Below, piece by piece: positions 8,339 through 17,285 of a DNA stretch of 64,000 nucleotides. Each line of letters opens with the position of its first letter. The first letter of the stretch is position 1. The stretch is from positions 7,043-71,042 of the forward strand of contig NZ_JAVVES010000003.1 of NCBI RefSeq assembly GCF_032250955.1, read 5' to 3'. The position numbers were made by a program, and so were the translations under genes. The notes under the pieces were generated by a model. The model searched no databases. It was not told where the DNA came from and was given only the letters and a program-made list of their open reading frames with translations. Source of the DNA: Sulfuriflexus sp032250955. Its GTDB lineage: Bacteria; Pseudomonadota; Gammaproteobacteria; AKS1.

Positions 8339-9148
8339 ATGTCTTCTATAGATATTGCACAATACAAAATTCAAACAGAGCCTTACTACCAGACGGTTGC
8401 AGATGAAACTGCCTTGTACGAAGCCGCTTACGAGGTGCGCATGCCGATGATGCTGAAAGGCCCGACCGGCTGTGGCAAATCCCGTTTTGTCGAGTACATG
8501 GCATGGAAACTCGGCAAACCGCTGATTACCGTTGCCTGTAATGAAGACATGACAGCCTCTGACCTGGTCGGTCGCTTCCTGCTCGATAAGGAAGGTACCA
8601 AGTGGCAGGATGGTCCTCTCACCACGGCTGCGCGTCTCGGCGCCATCTGTTATCTCGATGAGGTCGTCGAGGCCCGCCAGGACACCACGGTAGTCATTCA
8701 CCCGCTGACTGATCACCGCCGGACATTGCCACTCGACAAGAAAGGCGAACTCATTGAGGCACACCCTGATTTTCAACTGGTGATCTCCTATAACCCCGGC
8801 TACCAGAGCCTGATGAAGGACCTGAAACAGTCCACCAAGCAACGCTTTGGGGGCCTGAACTTCGACTACCCGGAAGAAAAAATCGAAACCGAGATCGTGG
8901 CCAGGGAATCAGGGATTGATAGCGATACCGCCCACAAGCTGGTGCAGATTGCCCACCGGGCCCGCAACCTTAAAGGTCATGGCCTGGATGAAGGTATCTC
9001 CACCCGCCTGCTCGTCTATGCGGGAAACCTGATCAATAAAGGTGTGGAACCGGTCGCCGCCTGTAGCATGACCATGGTGACGCCGCTGACCGATGACCCA
9101 GACATGCGCGATACCCTGAACGCCGCTGTACAAACGTTTTTTGGTTAA
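8339..9148 (+). CDS. cbbQ: RuBisCO activase AAA+ subunit CbbQ (form I operon)
   Basis: MoxR-family AAA+ ATPase. CbbQ hexamers with one CbbO adaptor remove inhibitory sugar phosphates from RuBisCO active sites. The 269-residue protein shows Walker A GPTGCGKSR (about residue 40), Walker B ICYLDEVVEAR (about 102), a sensor-1 region LVISYNPGYQS, and the arginine-rich C-terminal lid ending in TLNAAVQTFFG. A GAGGTGAG ribosome site precedes the ATG. It pairs with cbbO1 98 bases downstream. It is closely similar to the second copy at 13570-14391, with long identical stretches such as DTTVVIHPLTDHRRTLPLDK, so the two arose by duplication or are ancient paralogues specialised for each RuBisCO. Confidence 0.95.
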   Translation: MSSIDIAQYKIQTEPYYQTVADETALYEAAYEVRMPMMLKGPTGCGKSRFVEYMAWKLGKPLITVACNEDMTASDLVGRFLLDKEGTKWQDGPLTTAARLGAICYLDEVVEARQDTTVVIHPLTDHRRTLPLDKKGELIEAHPDFQLVISYNPGYQSLMKDLKQSTKQRFGGLNFDYPEEKIETEIVARESGIDSDTAHKLVQIAHRARNLKGHGLDEGISTRLLVYAGNLINKGVEPVAACSMTMVTPLTDDPDMRDTLNAAVQTFFG

Positions 9149-9246
9149 CACACGACCCGGAGAGGCGAAGACGGCAAGCGCATATAACCGTTCCTGTGAT
9201 TTTGTCTTCGCGTGCTGAACATCTTGACGTTAGAGATTGTTATTAA

Positions 9247-11586
9247 ATGTCGATAAAACTTGAAGATTACGAAGACCAGCTGCAAGACGCGGCACCAGAG
9301 ATCCGGGACGTACTTGAGGGTACGTTCTCGGAAGCCTCCCATGTCATGTCGCCCGCTGGCCTGCAGAATTACCTGGATGGCGCCAAAAGCCTGTGTGGTC
9401 TGGGGCGTGGCACGGATCTGGTGGTTTCTTACCTGCAGAATATGCCCCTCGTGGTCAAGGAGTGCGGTGAAGATATCATCACCGACTGCATTACTGCAGC
9501 CATGAAACTGGCCTCAATGACCTCGGGCGAAGTCATCTCGCTGCTGTTCAGCAGCTTGCCAACGGCCTCTCGCCGTCTTGGTGATGCTGAACTGCTCCGC
9601 GGCTACCTGACATTGATCCATCAGCTATCTTCAACCGCGTCACGTGGCGTACGCCCGATGCTTAACCACATCGATGAGCTGTTATCGAAACTGACCCTGA
9701 GTGGTCTGCGCCGCTGGGCAAACTTTGGCGCCCAGGCTTATCGCCGTGATTTTAATAATCTAACGTCTTATTTCAATCTGGAGTCACAAGACAGCCTGGC
9801 AATGCTGCAAAAAGAACGCCGTGGCACCTTGTTTATTGATGTCCAGCGCAAACTGAATTTCTACCTGCGCGCACTCTGGGCCCGGGATTTCTTCCTGCGC
9901 CCGACCGGCGCCGACTACACCGACTTTCGCCCCTATATCGAGGCGCACATTGTGCACATGCCGGACGCAGTCGATGCCGTAGGCGAGGTCTCCGGCCTGG
10001 AGCTGTACCGGGCCACGGCCGCACACATGGCTGCACATATCTGTTATACCACTGCGCCGATTTCAACCGAACAGCTGAGCCCCGCGCAAATGTTCTTTAT
10101 CGGCTTTATTGAAGATGCCCGTATCGAATACAAAGCCATTCAGGAATTCCCCGGCATGAAGAAACTCTGGCATGCACTTTTGAATGAAGAAGCCGAAGAC
10201 GATGTAGAGCATCCCACCATGCGTGTCCTTGAGCACGTCGCCCTGATGTTGCTGGATTCATCGGTGAAAAGTGATGACCAGGAACTGAACCGCTTCTGCG
10301 AAGACTTCCATGCACGCATTGACGAGGAACAGGACAATAACCAGTTCTCCTGGCACCAGGGGCTGGAGCTGTTTAACCTGTTTTCGAGCCGCAAAGCCGT
10401 GCCCAGCCTGCGTATCCTGGAACGTATCGCCATACACTACCGTGATGACAATCGCTTTATCTGGGAATTCGAGGAATTCACCTTCGATACCATGAACGAG
10501 TATATTTCCACCCATCAGCGCCAGGTACGCAAGACCGTGAGTGTTGTGGAAATGGCCAACGAGGTTGACTGTGAACTGGCCGGTGACGATGCGCAGGAAA
10601 TCTGGACCTGTGAAACAGAAATGTTTCCTTACGAAGACGATCTTGAGACCACCAAAAGCTTCAATGAAATGTGGGGTAAGGAAGCCATCTCTGAACCTTT
10701 CCACTATCCGGAATGGGATTACCAGATTCAATTACACCGACCCGACTGGGTGAGCGTGTACGAACGTCGCCAGCCCAAGGGCGATCCCGTCATGATCGAA
10801 AAGATCCTGGCGGAGTACAAGCCAATTGCTCACCGTATCAAGCAGATTATTGACCTGCTCACACCTGAAGGGGTTCAGCGGGTACGCAATATGGAAGATG
10901 GTGACGAGATCGACATCAATGCCGCCATCGATGCCATGATTGCCATTCGCATGGGCGAACAGCCCAATACGCGGATCACGATGCGTAATGTATTAAAGAA
11001 TCGTGATCTGTCTGTCGTGGTGCTGATGGACCTCTCGGAATCGACCAATGAGAAGATCGGTGGGTCGGACAAGACCGTACTGGAACTCACCCGCGAGGCC
11101 GCCACCCTGGTTGCCACCGCAATCGATGGTATCGGTGATCCCTTCGCCCTGCACGGCTTCGCCTCTGATGGTCGTCATGACGTGCAGTACTACCGTTTCA
11201 AGGACTTTACCCAGCACTTTGATGATGATGCCAGGTCGCGCCTGGCCGGTATGCAGGGTGGTTTATCGACTCGCATGGGCGCAGCCATGCGCCATGCCGG
11301 CCAGCACCTGTTAAAACAACCAGAGCGGCGGAAATTGTTACTGCTTGTGACTGATGGTGAGCCGGCGGACATTGATGAGCGGGATCCGCAACACCTGCGT
11401 CACGACACCAAAAAGGCCGTGGAAGAACTCTATAGCAAGGGTGTCCTGTCCTATTGCCTGACGCTCGACCCGAATGCCGACAGTTACGTGAAACGTATTT
11501 TCGGTGCGAATAACTACACGGTCATTGACCACGTCGATCGTCTGCCAGAGCAATTGCCGGTCCTGTTTGCCAGCCTGACCGCCTGA
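9247..11586 (+). CDS. cbbO: RuBisCO activase adaptor CbbO with VWA domain (form I operon)
   Basis: Partner of CbbQ that docks the AAA+ ring on RuBisCO through its C-terminal von Willebrand factor A domain. The 779-residue length is usual for CbbO. The long N-terminal part is helical; the VWA domain begins near residue 580 with an intact MIDAS motif LMDLSESTN (DxSxS), followed by the later metal-site region LLLVTDGEPADIDERDP. The acidic linker (DEEQDNN and similar segments) is also typical. No obvious terminator follows. The paralogue at 14427-16724 is similar throughout but clearly diverged. Confidence 0.94.
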   Translation: MSIKLEDYEDQLQDAAPEIRDVLEGTFSEASHVMSPAGLQNYLDGAKSLCGLGRGTDLVVSYLQNMPLVVKECGEDIITDCITAAMKLASMTSGEVISLLFSSLPTASRRLGDAELLRGYLTLIHQLSSTASRGVRPMLNHIDELLSKLTLSGLRRWANFGAQAYRRDFNNLTSYFNLESQDSLAMLQKERRGTLFIDVQRKLNFYLRALWARDFFLRPTGADYTDFRPYIEAHIVHMPDAVDAVGEVSGLELYRATAAHMAAHICYTTAPISTEQLSPAQMFFIGFIEDARIEYKAIQEFPGMKKLWHALLNEEAEDDVEHPTMRVLEHVALMLLDSSVKSDDQELNRFCEDFHARIDEEQDNNQFSWHQGLELFNLFSSRKAVPSLRILERIAIHYRDDNRFIWEFEEFTFDTMNEYISTHQRQVRKTVSVVEMANEVDCELAGDDAQEIWTCETEMFPYEDDLETTKSFNEMWGKEAISEPFHYPEWDYQIQLHRPDWVSVYERRQPKGDPVMIEKILAEYKPIAHRIKQIIDLLTPEGVQRVRNMEDGDEIDINAAIDAMIAIRMGEQPNTRITMRNVLKNRDLSVVVLMDLSESTNEKIGGSDKTVLELTREAATLVATAIDGIGDPFALHGFASDGRHDVQYYRFKDFTQHFDDDARSRLAGMQGGLSTRMGAAMRHAGQHLLKQPERRKLLLLVTDGEPADIDERDPQHLRHDTKKAVEELYSKGVLSYCLTLDPNADSYVKRIFGANNYTVIDHVDRLPEQLPVLFASLTA

Positions 11587-11730
11587 ACAGGCCGGTAGCA
11601 GGTCCGGGGATCTCCCTCAAAACGGTCGCATTTGGCTCTCTATTCCTCCCCCTTCATACCTTGATCGGCTGCCCGCGAGTATTTTTATCTCCCTGGGCAC
11701 GTCAGCATGCACCGCATAACCTGCATTAAC

Positions 11731-11775
11731 CTTATGGTATATATAAGCATTTTATAACCATAAGCAAATACTTAT
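11731..11775. promoter_or_regulatory. Probable CbbR operators upstream of cbbM
   Basis: The 388-base gap between cbbO1 and cbbM holds two A/T-rich dyads. The first is CTTATGGTATATATAAG (11731-11747). The second is the 22-base block 11754-11775 (ATAACCATAAG...TACTTAT) that matches the block in front of cbbL at all but four central positions. A third TACTTAT occurs at about 11791. The operator dyad is about 200 bases upstream of the cbbM start. This suggests that the same regulator acts on both RuBisCO operons. I see nothing else in 11587-11730. Confidence 0.62.
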
Positions 11776-11974
11776 AGTAACGATGATATTTACTTATTTC
11801 TATTGATGCACAAACTCCCCTAGGATTGCCCCTCGATTTTATAGTCATATATTCGACACGGTAATAACGCAGCGTGGCGCTTGGTTATTGCCCGGCAAGC
11901 AGAGTGAATACCAACCTGTACCACCGTATCGCTCGCAGCTAATGATTTTACCCGTAACCCCAAGGAGTCCTTAA

Positions 11975-13363
11975 ATGGCTTTATTAGATCAAACAGGCCG
12001 TTATTCTGACCTGAGCCTGAACGAAGAGAACCTGCTTGCCGATGGCAAACACATTCTCGTTGCCTACACCATGGAGCCAGCCGAAGGCCATGGTTACCTG
12101 GAAGCAGCCGCTCACTTCGCAGCCGAATCTTCAACCGGTACCAACGTTGAGGTTTCAACGACCGATGACTTCACCAAGGGTGTAGATGCCCTGGTTTATG
12201 AAATCGATGAAGCCAAGGGCATCATGAAGATCGCTTACCCGAACGAATTGTTCGATCGTAACGTCATCGACGGCCGCGCCATGATCGTCTCGTTCCTGAC
12301 TCTCGCCATCGGCAACAACCAGGGCATGGGCGACATCAAGAACTCACAGATGTTCGACTTCTACATTCCCCCTAAAATGCTGCAACTGTTTGACGGCCCG
12401 GCAATGGACATCTCTGACATGTGGCGGATTCTGGGTCGTCCAATTAAAGACGGTGGTTACATTGCCGGGACAATCATCAAGCCCAAACTGGGTCTGCGTC
12501 CAGAGCCATTCGCTGATGCTGCATACCAGTTCTGGCTTGGCGGTGACTTCATCAAAAACGACGAACCACAGGGTAACCAGGTCTTCTGTCCAATGAAGAA
12601 GGTTATACCTCTTGTTGCAGATGCCATGAAGCGTGCACAGGATGAAACCGGTGAAGCCAAACTGTTCTCTGCCAACATCACGGCTGACGATCACCACGAA
12701 ATGTGTGCCCGTGCTGACTACGTGCTGGAAACATTTGCTGAAGATGCTTCTCACGTCGCCTTCCTGGTCGACGGTTATGTTGGTGGCCCGGGCATGGTTA
12801 CCACTGCACGTCGCAACTACCCGGGACAGTACCTGCATTACCACCGCGCCGGTCATGGTGCCATCACTTCACCTTCATCCAAGCGTGGTTACACTGCTTA
12901 TATCCTGGCCAAGATGTCACGTCTGATGGGTGCCTCCGGGATCCACGTCGGCACCATGGGTTATGGCAAGATGGAAGGCGATGCATCTGACAAGATTATT
13001 GCTTACATGATCGAACGTGATGAATGTCAGGGTCCTGTCTACTACCAGAAATGGTATGGCATGAAGCCAACTACCCCGATTATCTCTGGTGGCATGAACG
13101 CGCTACGTCTGCCCGGTTTCTTCGAGAACCTCGGCCACGGTAACGTCATTAACACCTCTGGTGGTGGTGCTTACGGTCACATCGACAGCCCGGCAGCGGG
13201 TGCAAAATCCCTGCATCAGGCCTACGAATGCTGGAAGCAAGGTGCCGACCCCATTGAGTACGCGAAAGAGCATAAGGAATTCGCACGTGCATTCGAGTCA
13301 TTCGAGCATGATGCCGATGCCCTGTACCCGGGCTGGCGTGACAAGCTGGGCGTACACAAATAA
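11975..13363 (+). CDS. cbbM: RuBisCO form II large subunit
   Basis: Form II RuBisCO, large subunits only; usually low CO2/O2 specificity and favoured at high CO2 or low O2. The 462-residue protein matches the form II length. Active-site segments are present: TIIKPKLGLRPEPFAD (about 164-179), GGDFIKNDEPQGNQ with the carbamylated lysine near residue 194, the form-II phrase YHRAGHGA, and loop-6 GTMGYGKMEGD (about 330). Its ATG follows AAGGAG. There is no small-subunit gene, as expected. It heads cbbM-cbbQ2-cbbO2, with the shared operator upstream and a terminator immediately downstream. Confidence 0.98.
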   Translation: MALLDQTGRYSDLSLNEENLLADGKHILVAYTMEPAEGHGYLEAAAHFAAESSTGTNVEVSTTDDFTKGVDALVYEIDEAKGIMKIAYPNELFDRNVIDGRAMIVSFLTLAIGNNQGMGDIKNSQMFDFYIPPKMLQLFDGPAMDISDMWRILGRPIKDGGYIAGTIIKPKLGLRPEPFADAAYQFWLGGDFIKNDEPQGNQVFCPMKKVIPLVADAMKRAQDETGEAKLFSANITADDHHEMCARADYVLETFAEDASHVAFLVDGYVGGPGMVTTARRNYPGQYLHYHRAGHGAITSPSSKRGYTAYILAKMSRLMGASGIHVGTMGYGKMEGDASDKIIAYMIERDECQGPVYYQKWYGMKPTTPIISGGMNALRLPGFFENLGHGNVINTSGGGAYGHIDSPAAGAKSLHQAYECWKQGADPIEYAKEHKEFARAFESFEHDADALYPGWRDKLGVHK

Positions 13364-13436
13364 ATATGCTGAAAAGGCTGGCTGAAATGCCGTTGCTACG
13401 CGTTCTTGTACCTGACGCATACCAGTCAGCCTGACT

Positions 13437-13467
13437 AAAAAGCCCCTGCATGCAGGGGCTTTTTTTC
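13437..13467 (+). terminator. Intrinsic terminator after cbbM, inside the operon
   Basis: AAAAGCCCCTGCA and TGCAGGGGCTTTTTTT form a near-perfect stem with almost no loop, followed by a T-run. The stem core AAAGCCCCTG is the same as in the terminator after cbbS, in the equivalent operon position before cbbQ. Confidence 0.88.
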
Positions 13468-13569
13468 CAACCACCTAACCCGGATAAAAAATCACTATTC
13501 CAGAATTTATTGCAGGCTTTAAACGAGAAATTAATTCTGGAATGGTTATCACGATACAGGACGAGACCA

Positions 13570-14391
13570 ATGAGCAACCCGGATCAGAAAATCGATATCG
13601 AACAATACAAGATCGAAAACGAACCGTATTACGAGCCGCAGGACAAGGAAGTCTCTTTATACGAGGCGGCGTATAAAACGCGTATGCCGGTAATGATCAA
13701 GGGTCCTACCGGTTGCGGTAAGTCACGCTTTATTGAACATATGGCCTGGAAACTGCAAAAGCCGCTCATCACTGTTGCCTGTAATGAAGATATGACGGCT
13801 TCTGACCTGGTGGGTCGTTACTTGCTTGATGCGGATGGTACACGCTGGCTGGACGGTCCCTTAACCACCGCCGCACGCATTGGTGCAATTTGTTACCTGG
13901 ACGAGATTGTTGAGGCCCGACAGGACACCACGGTTGTGATCCATCCCCTGACTGACCACCGTCGCACTCTGCCCCTGGATAAAAAAGGCGAACTCATCAA
14001 TGCTCATCCCGATTTCCAGCTGGTTATCTCCTACAACCCGGGTTACCAGAGCCTGATGAAGGATTTGAAACAATCAACCAAGCAACGTTTCACGGCAATG
14101 GACTTTGACTACCCGGCTGCCGGCGTTGAAGCGACTATTGTTGAAAAAGAAACAGGTATCGATGCCGACACCGCCATGAAACTGGTCAAGATCGGCGGCA
14201 CCGCACGCAACCTGAAAGGCCACGGTCTGGATGAAGGGATCTCAACGCGCTTGTTAACCTATGCCGCCACCTTGATAATCAATGGTGTTACGCCTGTTGA
14301 CGCCTGTCGCATGGCACTGGTTCGCCCGATTACGGATGATGTCGATATTCGCAGTACATTAGATCACGCAATTGATGCCGTCTTTGCCTGA
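13570..14391 (+). CDS. cbbQ: RuBisCO activase AAA+ subunit CbbQ (form II operon)
   Basis: Second MoxR-type activase ATPase, 273 residues from the ATG at 13570 (MSNPDQKIDIEQYKIENEPY), which aligns with the start of the first CbbQ. A longer in-frame start at 13450 lies inside the terminator and is rejected. Walker A GPTGCGKSR and Walker B ICYLDEIVEAR are intact. In Acidithiobacillus the second CbbQO pair was shown to act on form II RuBisCO, and linkage to cbbM suggests the same here. It is 35 bases upstream of cbbO2. Confidence 0.94.
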   Translation: MSNPDQKIDIEQYKIENEPYYEPQDKEVSLYEAAYKTRMPVMIKGPTGCGKSRFIEHMAWKLQKPLITVACNEDMTASDLVGRYLLDADGTRWLDGPLTTAARIGAICYLDEIVEARQDTTVVIHPLTDHRRTLPLDKKGELINAHPDFQLVISYNPGYQSLMKDLKQSTKQRFTAMDFDYPAAGVEATIVEKETGIDADTAMKLVKIGGTARNLKGHGLDEGISTRLLTYAATLIINGVTPVDACRMALVRPITDDVDIRSTLDHAIDAVFA

Positions 14392-14426
14392 TTCATGATG
14401 CCCATACCGGAACAGCAGAACTTATC

Positions 14427-16724
14427 ATGAGTCTGGCAGGCCCCGACAAGAAAATCAGCACTGAAATCAGTGCTGAAATGCAGGCATTCAGGGAACAATT
14501 GAAGTGCGGCTTCAAGGATCTTGATGACATCTTTGTTGACTGTATGTCAGGTGCGCTCGCCGTGCTGAGCACGAATGGCATCAAGGCTTATCTGGAGGGC
14601 GCGTCATTAATATGCATGATCGGTCGTGGCTTTGAGCCCGTCCTGGTCTATCTCGAAGAAATGCCCGGGATTGCACAGCGACTCGGTGAAGCAACCCTGT
14701 CGATGGTTTCGAAAACCGTCTGGGATATGTCCCGAACACCTAACGGCAAGGCCATTCCTCCCTTTTTGAACACGCTTGCCGAGGCGGCACGCCGCCTCGG
14801 TAGCGAAGAGCAACTACAACATTATGTCGAAATCCTTCAGGACATGATGGAGCGCACCACCGGCTCCGTGCACGGTTTCCATACCAGTATCCCCAGCCCC
14901 GGCCTGCCGGATCTGTTGAACCAGATGCCCTACCTGCTCAGCGAACTGTCCCTGGAAGGAATCAGAAACTGGATTGATTACGGCATCAGCAACTACAGCA
15001 GCAACCCGGAACGACAAAAAGATTATTTTTGCCTGCAGTCAGCTGATAGTAAGGCGATCTTGAGCCGTGAACGGCATGGCACCCTGTTTATCGATCACGA
15101 GCGCAAGCTTGATTTATACCTGCAGGCACTTTGGGCACAGAAGTCTTCTCTTCTGCCCTATTCCAATGCCTTTGACCAGTTACGTAAACCCATCCCCTAT
15201 TACGACAAACTGGGCATTCGTGTTCCGGATGTGTTTGATGATAAGGATGGTGTTACCGGCATAGATCGCTACCGTGCCGTACTCGCGCATATCGCCTCCC
15301 ACCAGCGCTGGACCACGGCCATTGTGGCCGATAACTTCAGCCCTTTTCAGCGTATCGCCATTGAGACACTGGAAGACTCGCGGGTCGAATACCTGGCCAT
15401 GCGGGACTACCCGGGCCTGAGAAAAATACTCTTGTCCCTGCATCCGGCACCCGCGGAGGATGCCTGCGACCCGACAGAGGAATCCTGTATTCGCCACCGT
15501 CTCGCCATGTTGTCTTACGGCATTCTGAACCCGCAACACGGATACAAGAATTCTGACCTGCTTGATTGCATCGCCGCCTTCAACGACCTTATGCAGCAGG
15601 TTGAGACGCAGACAAAGGACATTGTCCAGCTGGCCATCTCCTATATTGCCAGGACCCGTCTGCAGTCCGATCAGTCACCCCGCATGCACTTCAAGGATAC
15701 CGAGATCGATTACAGGGATGACAATCGCCACATGTGGGTGTTCATTGAAGAAGGCGATGAAGAAGAGGCATTCGAGGACAATCGTGACGCTGCACCCAAA
15801 GAAAGCGAATTTGACGGCCTACCACCCCGTCACTATAAGGAATGGAATTACAAGACCATGACTTATCGTCCTGACTGGGTAAGTCTTTACGAGACCCTGC
15901 ACCCGTCAGGCAACGCAGCCGATATTGATAAGGTTCTGGATAAACATGCCGGCCTGGCCAAACAACTCAGGCATATTCTGGATATGCTGAAACCCCAGCA
16001 ATATGTGCGCGTACGCTACCAGGAAGAAGGCAGTGAACTCGATCTGGATGTGGCAATCCGCTCCCTGATCGACTTCAAGAGCGGCGCCCAGCCTGACCCG
16101 CGTATCAACATGAGCCACAAGCACGATGGTCGTGACATTGCAGTCATGCTATTACTGGATCTGTCAGCTTCCCTGGCCGACACCCCGGAAGGTTGTACAC
16201 AGACTATTTTACAACTCAGCCAGGAGGCCGTCGCCTTACTGGGCTGGTCGATTGAACACCTCGGTGACAAATTTGCCATTGCCGGCTTTTCATCAAACAC
16301 CCGGCATGAGGTCCGCTACCAGCACATCAAGGGGTATAGTGAACACTGGAATACCGATGTCAAGGCGCGACTGGCGGCAATGACTGCCGGTTACTCCACC
16401 CGAATGGGCGCGGCAATGCGGCATGCCTCTCATTACCTTGGCGCCCAAAAGGCCGATAAGAAATTGTTGCTGGTGTTGACCGATGGCGAGCCATCAGACA
16501 TTGATGTTGATGACCCGCAACTGCTCATAAAGGATGCGCATAAGGCAGTACAGGAACTGGATCAGGAAGGCATCTATACCTACTGCATCAACCTTGATGC
16601 CAATGTAAAACCGGGCGAGGATGATTATGTTACCGGCATTTTCGGTAACCACTATACTATAATTGATAAAATTGAACGTTTGCCGGAGAAACTGCCCAAG
16701 TTGTTCATGGCACTGACCGGCTAG
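14427..16724 (+). CDS. cbbO: RuBisCO activase adaptor CbbO with VWA domain (form II operon)
   Basis: Second CbbO paralogue, 765 residues. The VWA MIDAS motif reads LLLDLSASLADT near residue 573, and LLLVLTDGEPSDIDVDDP follows. The N-terminal half has diverged from CbbO1 more than the VWA half, consistent with recognition of a different RuBisCO form. It contains an internal insertion with several Cys/Asp (ACDPTEESC) not seen in CbbO1. It ends 45 bases before a small unknown gene on the same strand. Confidence 0.93.
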   Translation: MSLAGPDKKISTEISAEMQAFREQLKCGFKDLDDIFVDCMSGALAVLSTNGIKAYLEGASLICMIGRGFEPVLVYLEEMPGIAQRLGEATLSMVSKTVWDMSRTPNGKAIPPFLNTLAEAARRLGSEEQLQHYVEILQDMMERTTGSVHGFHTSIPSPGLPDLLNQMPYLLSELSLEGIRNWIDYGISNYSSNPERQKDYFCLQSADSKAILSRERHGTLFIDHERKLDLYLQALWAQKSSLLPYSNAFDQLRKPIPYYDKLGIRVPDVFDDKDGVTGIDRYRAVLAHIASHQRWTTAIVADNFSPFQRIAIETLEDSRVEYLAMRDYPGLRKILLSLHPAPAEDACDPTEESCIRHRLAMLSYGILNPQHGYKNSDLLDCIAAFNDLMQQVETQTKDIVQLAISYIARTRLQSDQSPRMHFKDTEIDYRDDNRHMWVFIEEGDEEEAFEDNRDAAPKESEFDGLPPRHYKEWNYKTMTYRPDWVSLYETLHPSGNAADIDKVLDKHAGLAKQLRHILDMLKPQQYVRVRYQEEGSELDLDVAIRSLIDFKSGAQPDPRINMSHKHDGRDIAVMLLLDLSASLADTPEGCTQTILQLSQEAVALLGWSIEHLGDKFAIAGFSSNTRHEVRYQHIKGYSEHWNTDVKARLAAMTAGYSTRMGAAMRHASHYLGAQKADKKLLLVLTDGEPSDIDVDDPQLLIKDAHKAVQELDQEGIYTYCINLDANVKPGEDDYVTGIFGNHYTIIDKIERLPEKLPKLFMALTG

Positions 16725-16769
16725 TTAACAACCTGATTCCCGGCAAGCCGCAAATAGACGAGCATGCTC

Positions 16770-17183
16770 ATGAAAAACATCATCACCGCCTTGATCGAGT
16801 TCAGTTTCAGGGGCAAAAAATTTGCGCCCACGCTTACGCTTGAGCTCGACAGATACATGCAAGCGCATGGCCGCCTGCCCAATCTCTACCCGCTCATTGC
16901 TACCGAAAATCATATCGACCATTACTCCTATGAATACGAAATGATGCAAGTCGAGCCGATTAAAATTGCGTATGCAGAAGGCCTTGTTGTGGACTTTGTT
17001 GTCGAGGGCTCCCTGGCGACCAGCGAATTTGAGCAAGCCTGGCGAGAACAGGCCACCCTTGCCGGCATAGAGAGTATCGTTAGAAAAAACATGAGTATCA
17101 ACGATCTACAAGAACATCCCGGACTGAAGGAAACGCTTTTGGAAGTCTACCGATTGGGCGCAAACACCCCCCGCACCAGCTAG
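16770..17183 (+). CDS. Hypothetical protein downstream of cbbO2
   Basis: A 137-residue cytoplasmic protein of unknown family, MKNIITALIEFSFRGKKFAP... The ATG at 16770 is preferred over 16764 because the only purine-rich site (GACGAG) is correctly spaced from it. Noticeable features are an acidic, aromatic central segment (IDHYSYEYEMMQVEPIKIAYAEG is longer than one motif; key residues H, Y, Y, E, M) and a helical C-terminal region. No membrane helix is present. It may be the last gene of the cbbM operon. Function is not assignable. Confidence 0.68.
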   Translation: MKNIITALIEFSFRGKKFAPTLTLELDRYMQAHGRLPNLYPLIATENHIDHYSYEYEMMQVEPIKIAYAEGLVVDFVVEGSLATSEFEQAWREQATLAGIESIVRKNMSINDLQEHPGLKETLLEVYRLGANTPRTS

Positions 17184-17285
17184 GCCCGACTATACGACTC
17201 AGCGCCCGGTTCGCTTATTCTTCTGTAGAATTGTGCTAAAATTCAGCCTGTTAATTTACTACTCCCACTTATATTCCGGAAAACC

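Noticed and set aside
8186..8842. Open frame of 218 codons antisense to cbbQ1 and the small orf
   Set aside because: Antisense shadow of the Walker-motif gene cbbQ1; the sense protein is clearly real.
13450..13569. Longer N-terminus for CbbQ2
   Set aside because: The added codons lie in the terminator and A/T-rich spacer, and the CbbQ1 paralogue starts at the position equivalent to 13570.
5995..16724. Carboxysome operon
   Set aside because: No csoS2, csoSCA, csoS4 or csoS1 genes are present around either RuBisCO; form I appears to be of the non-carboxysomal IAq type.
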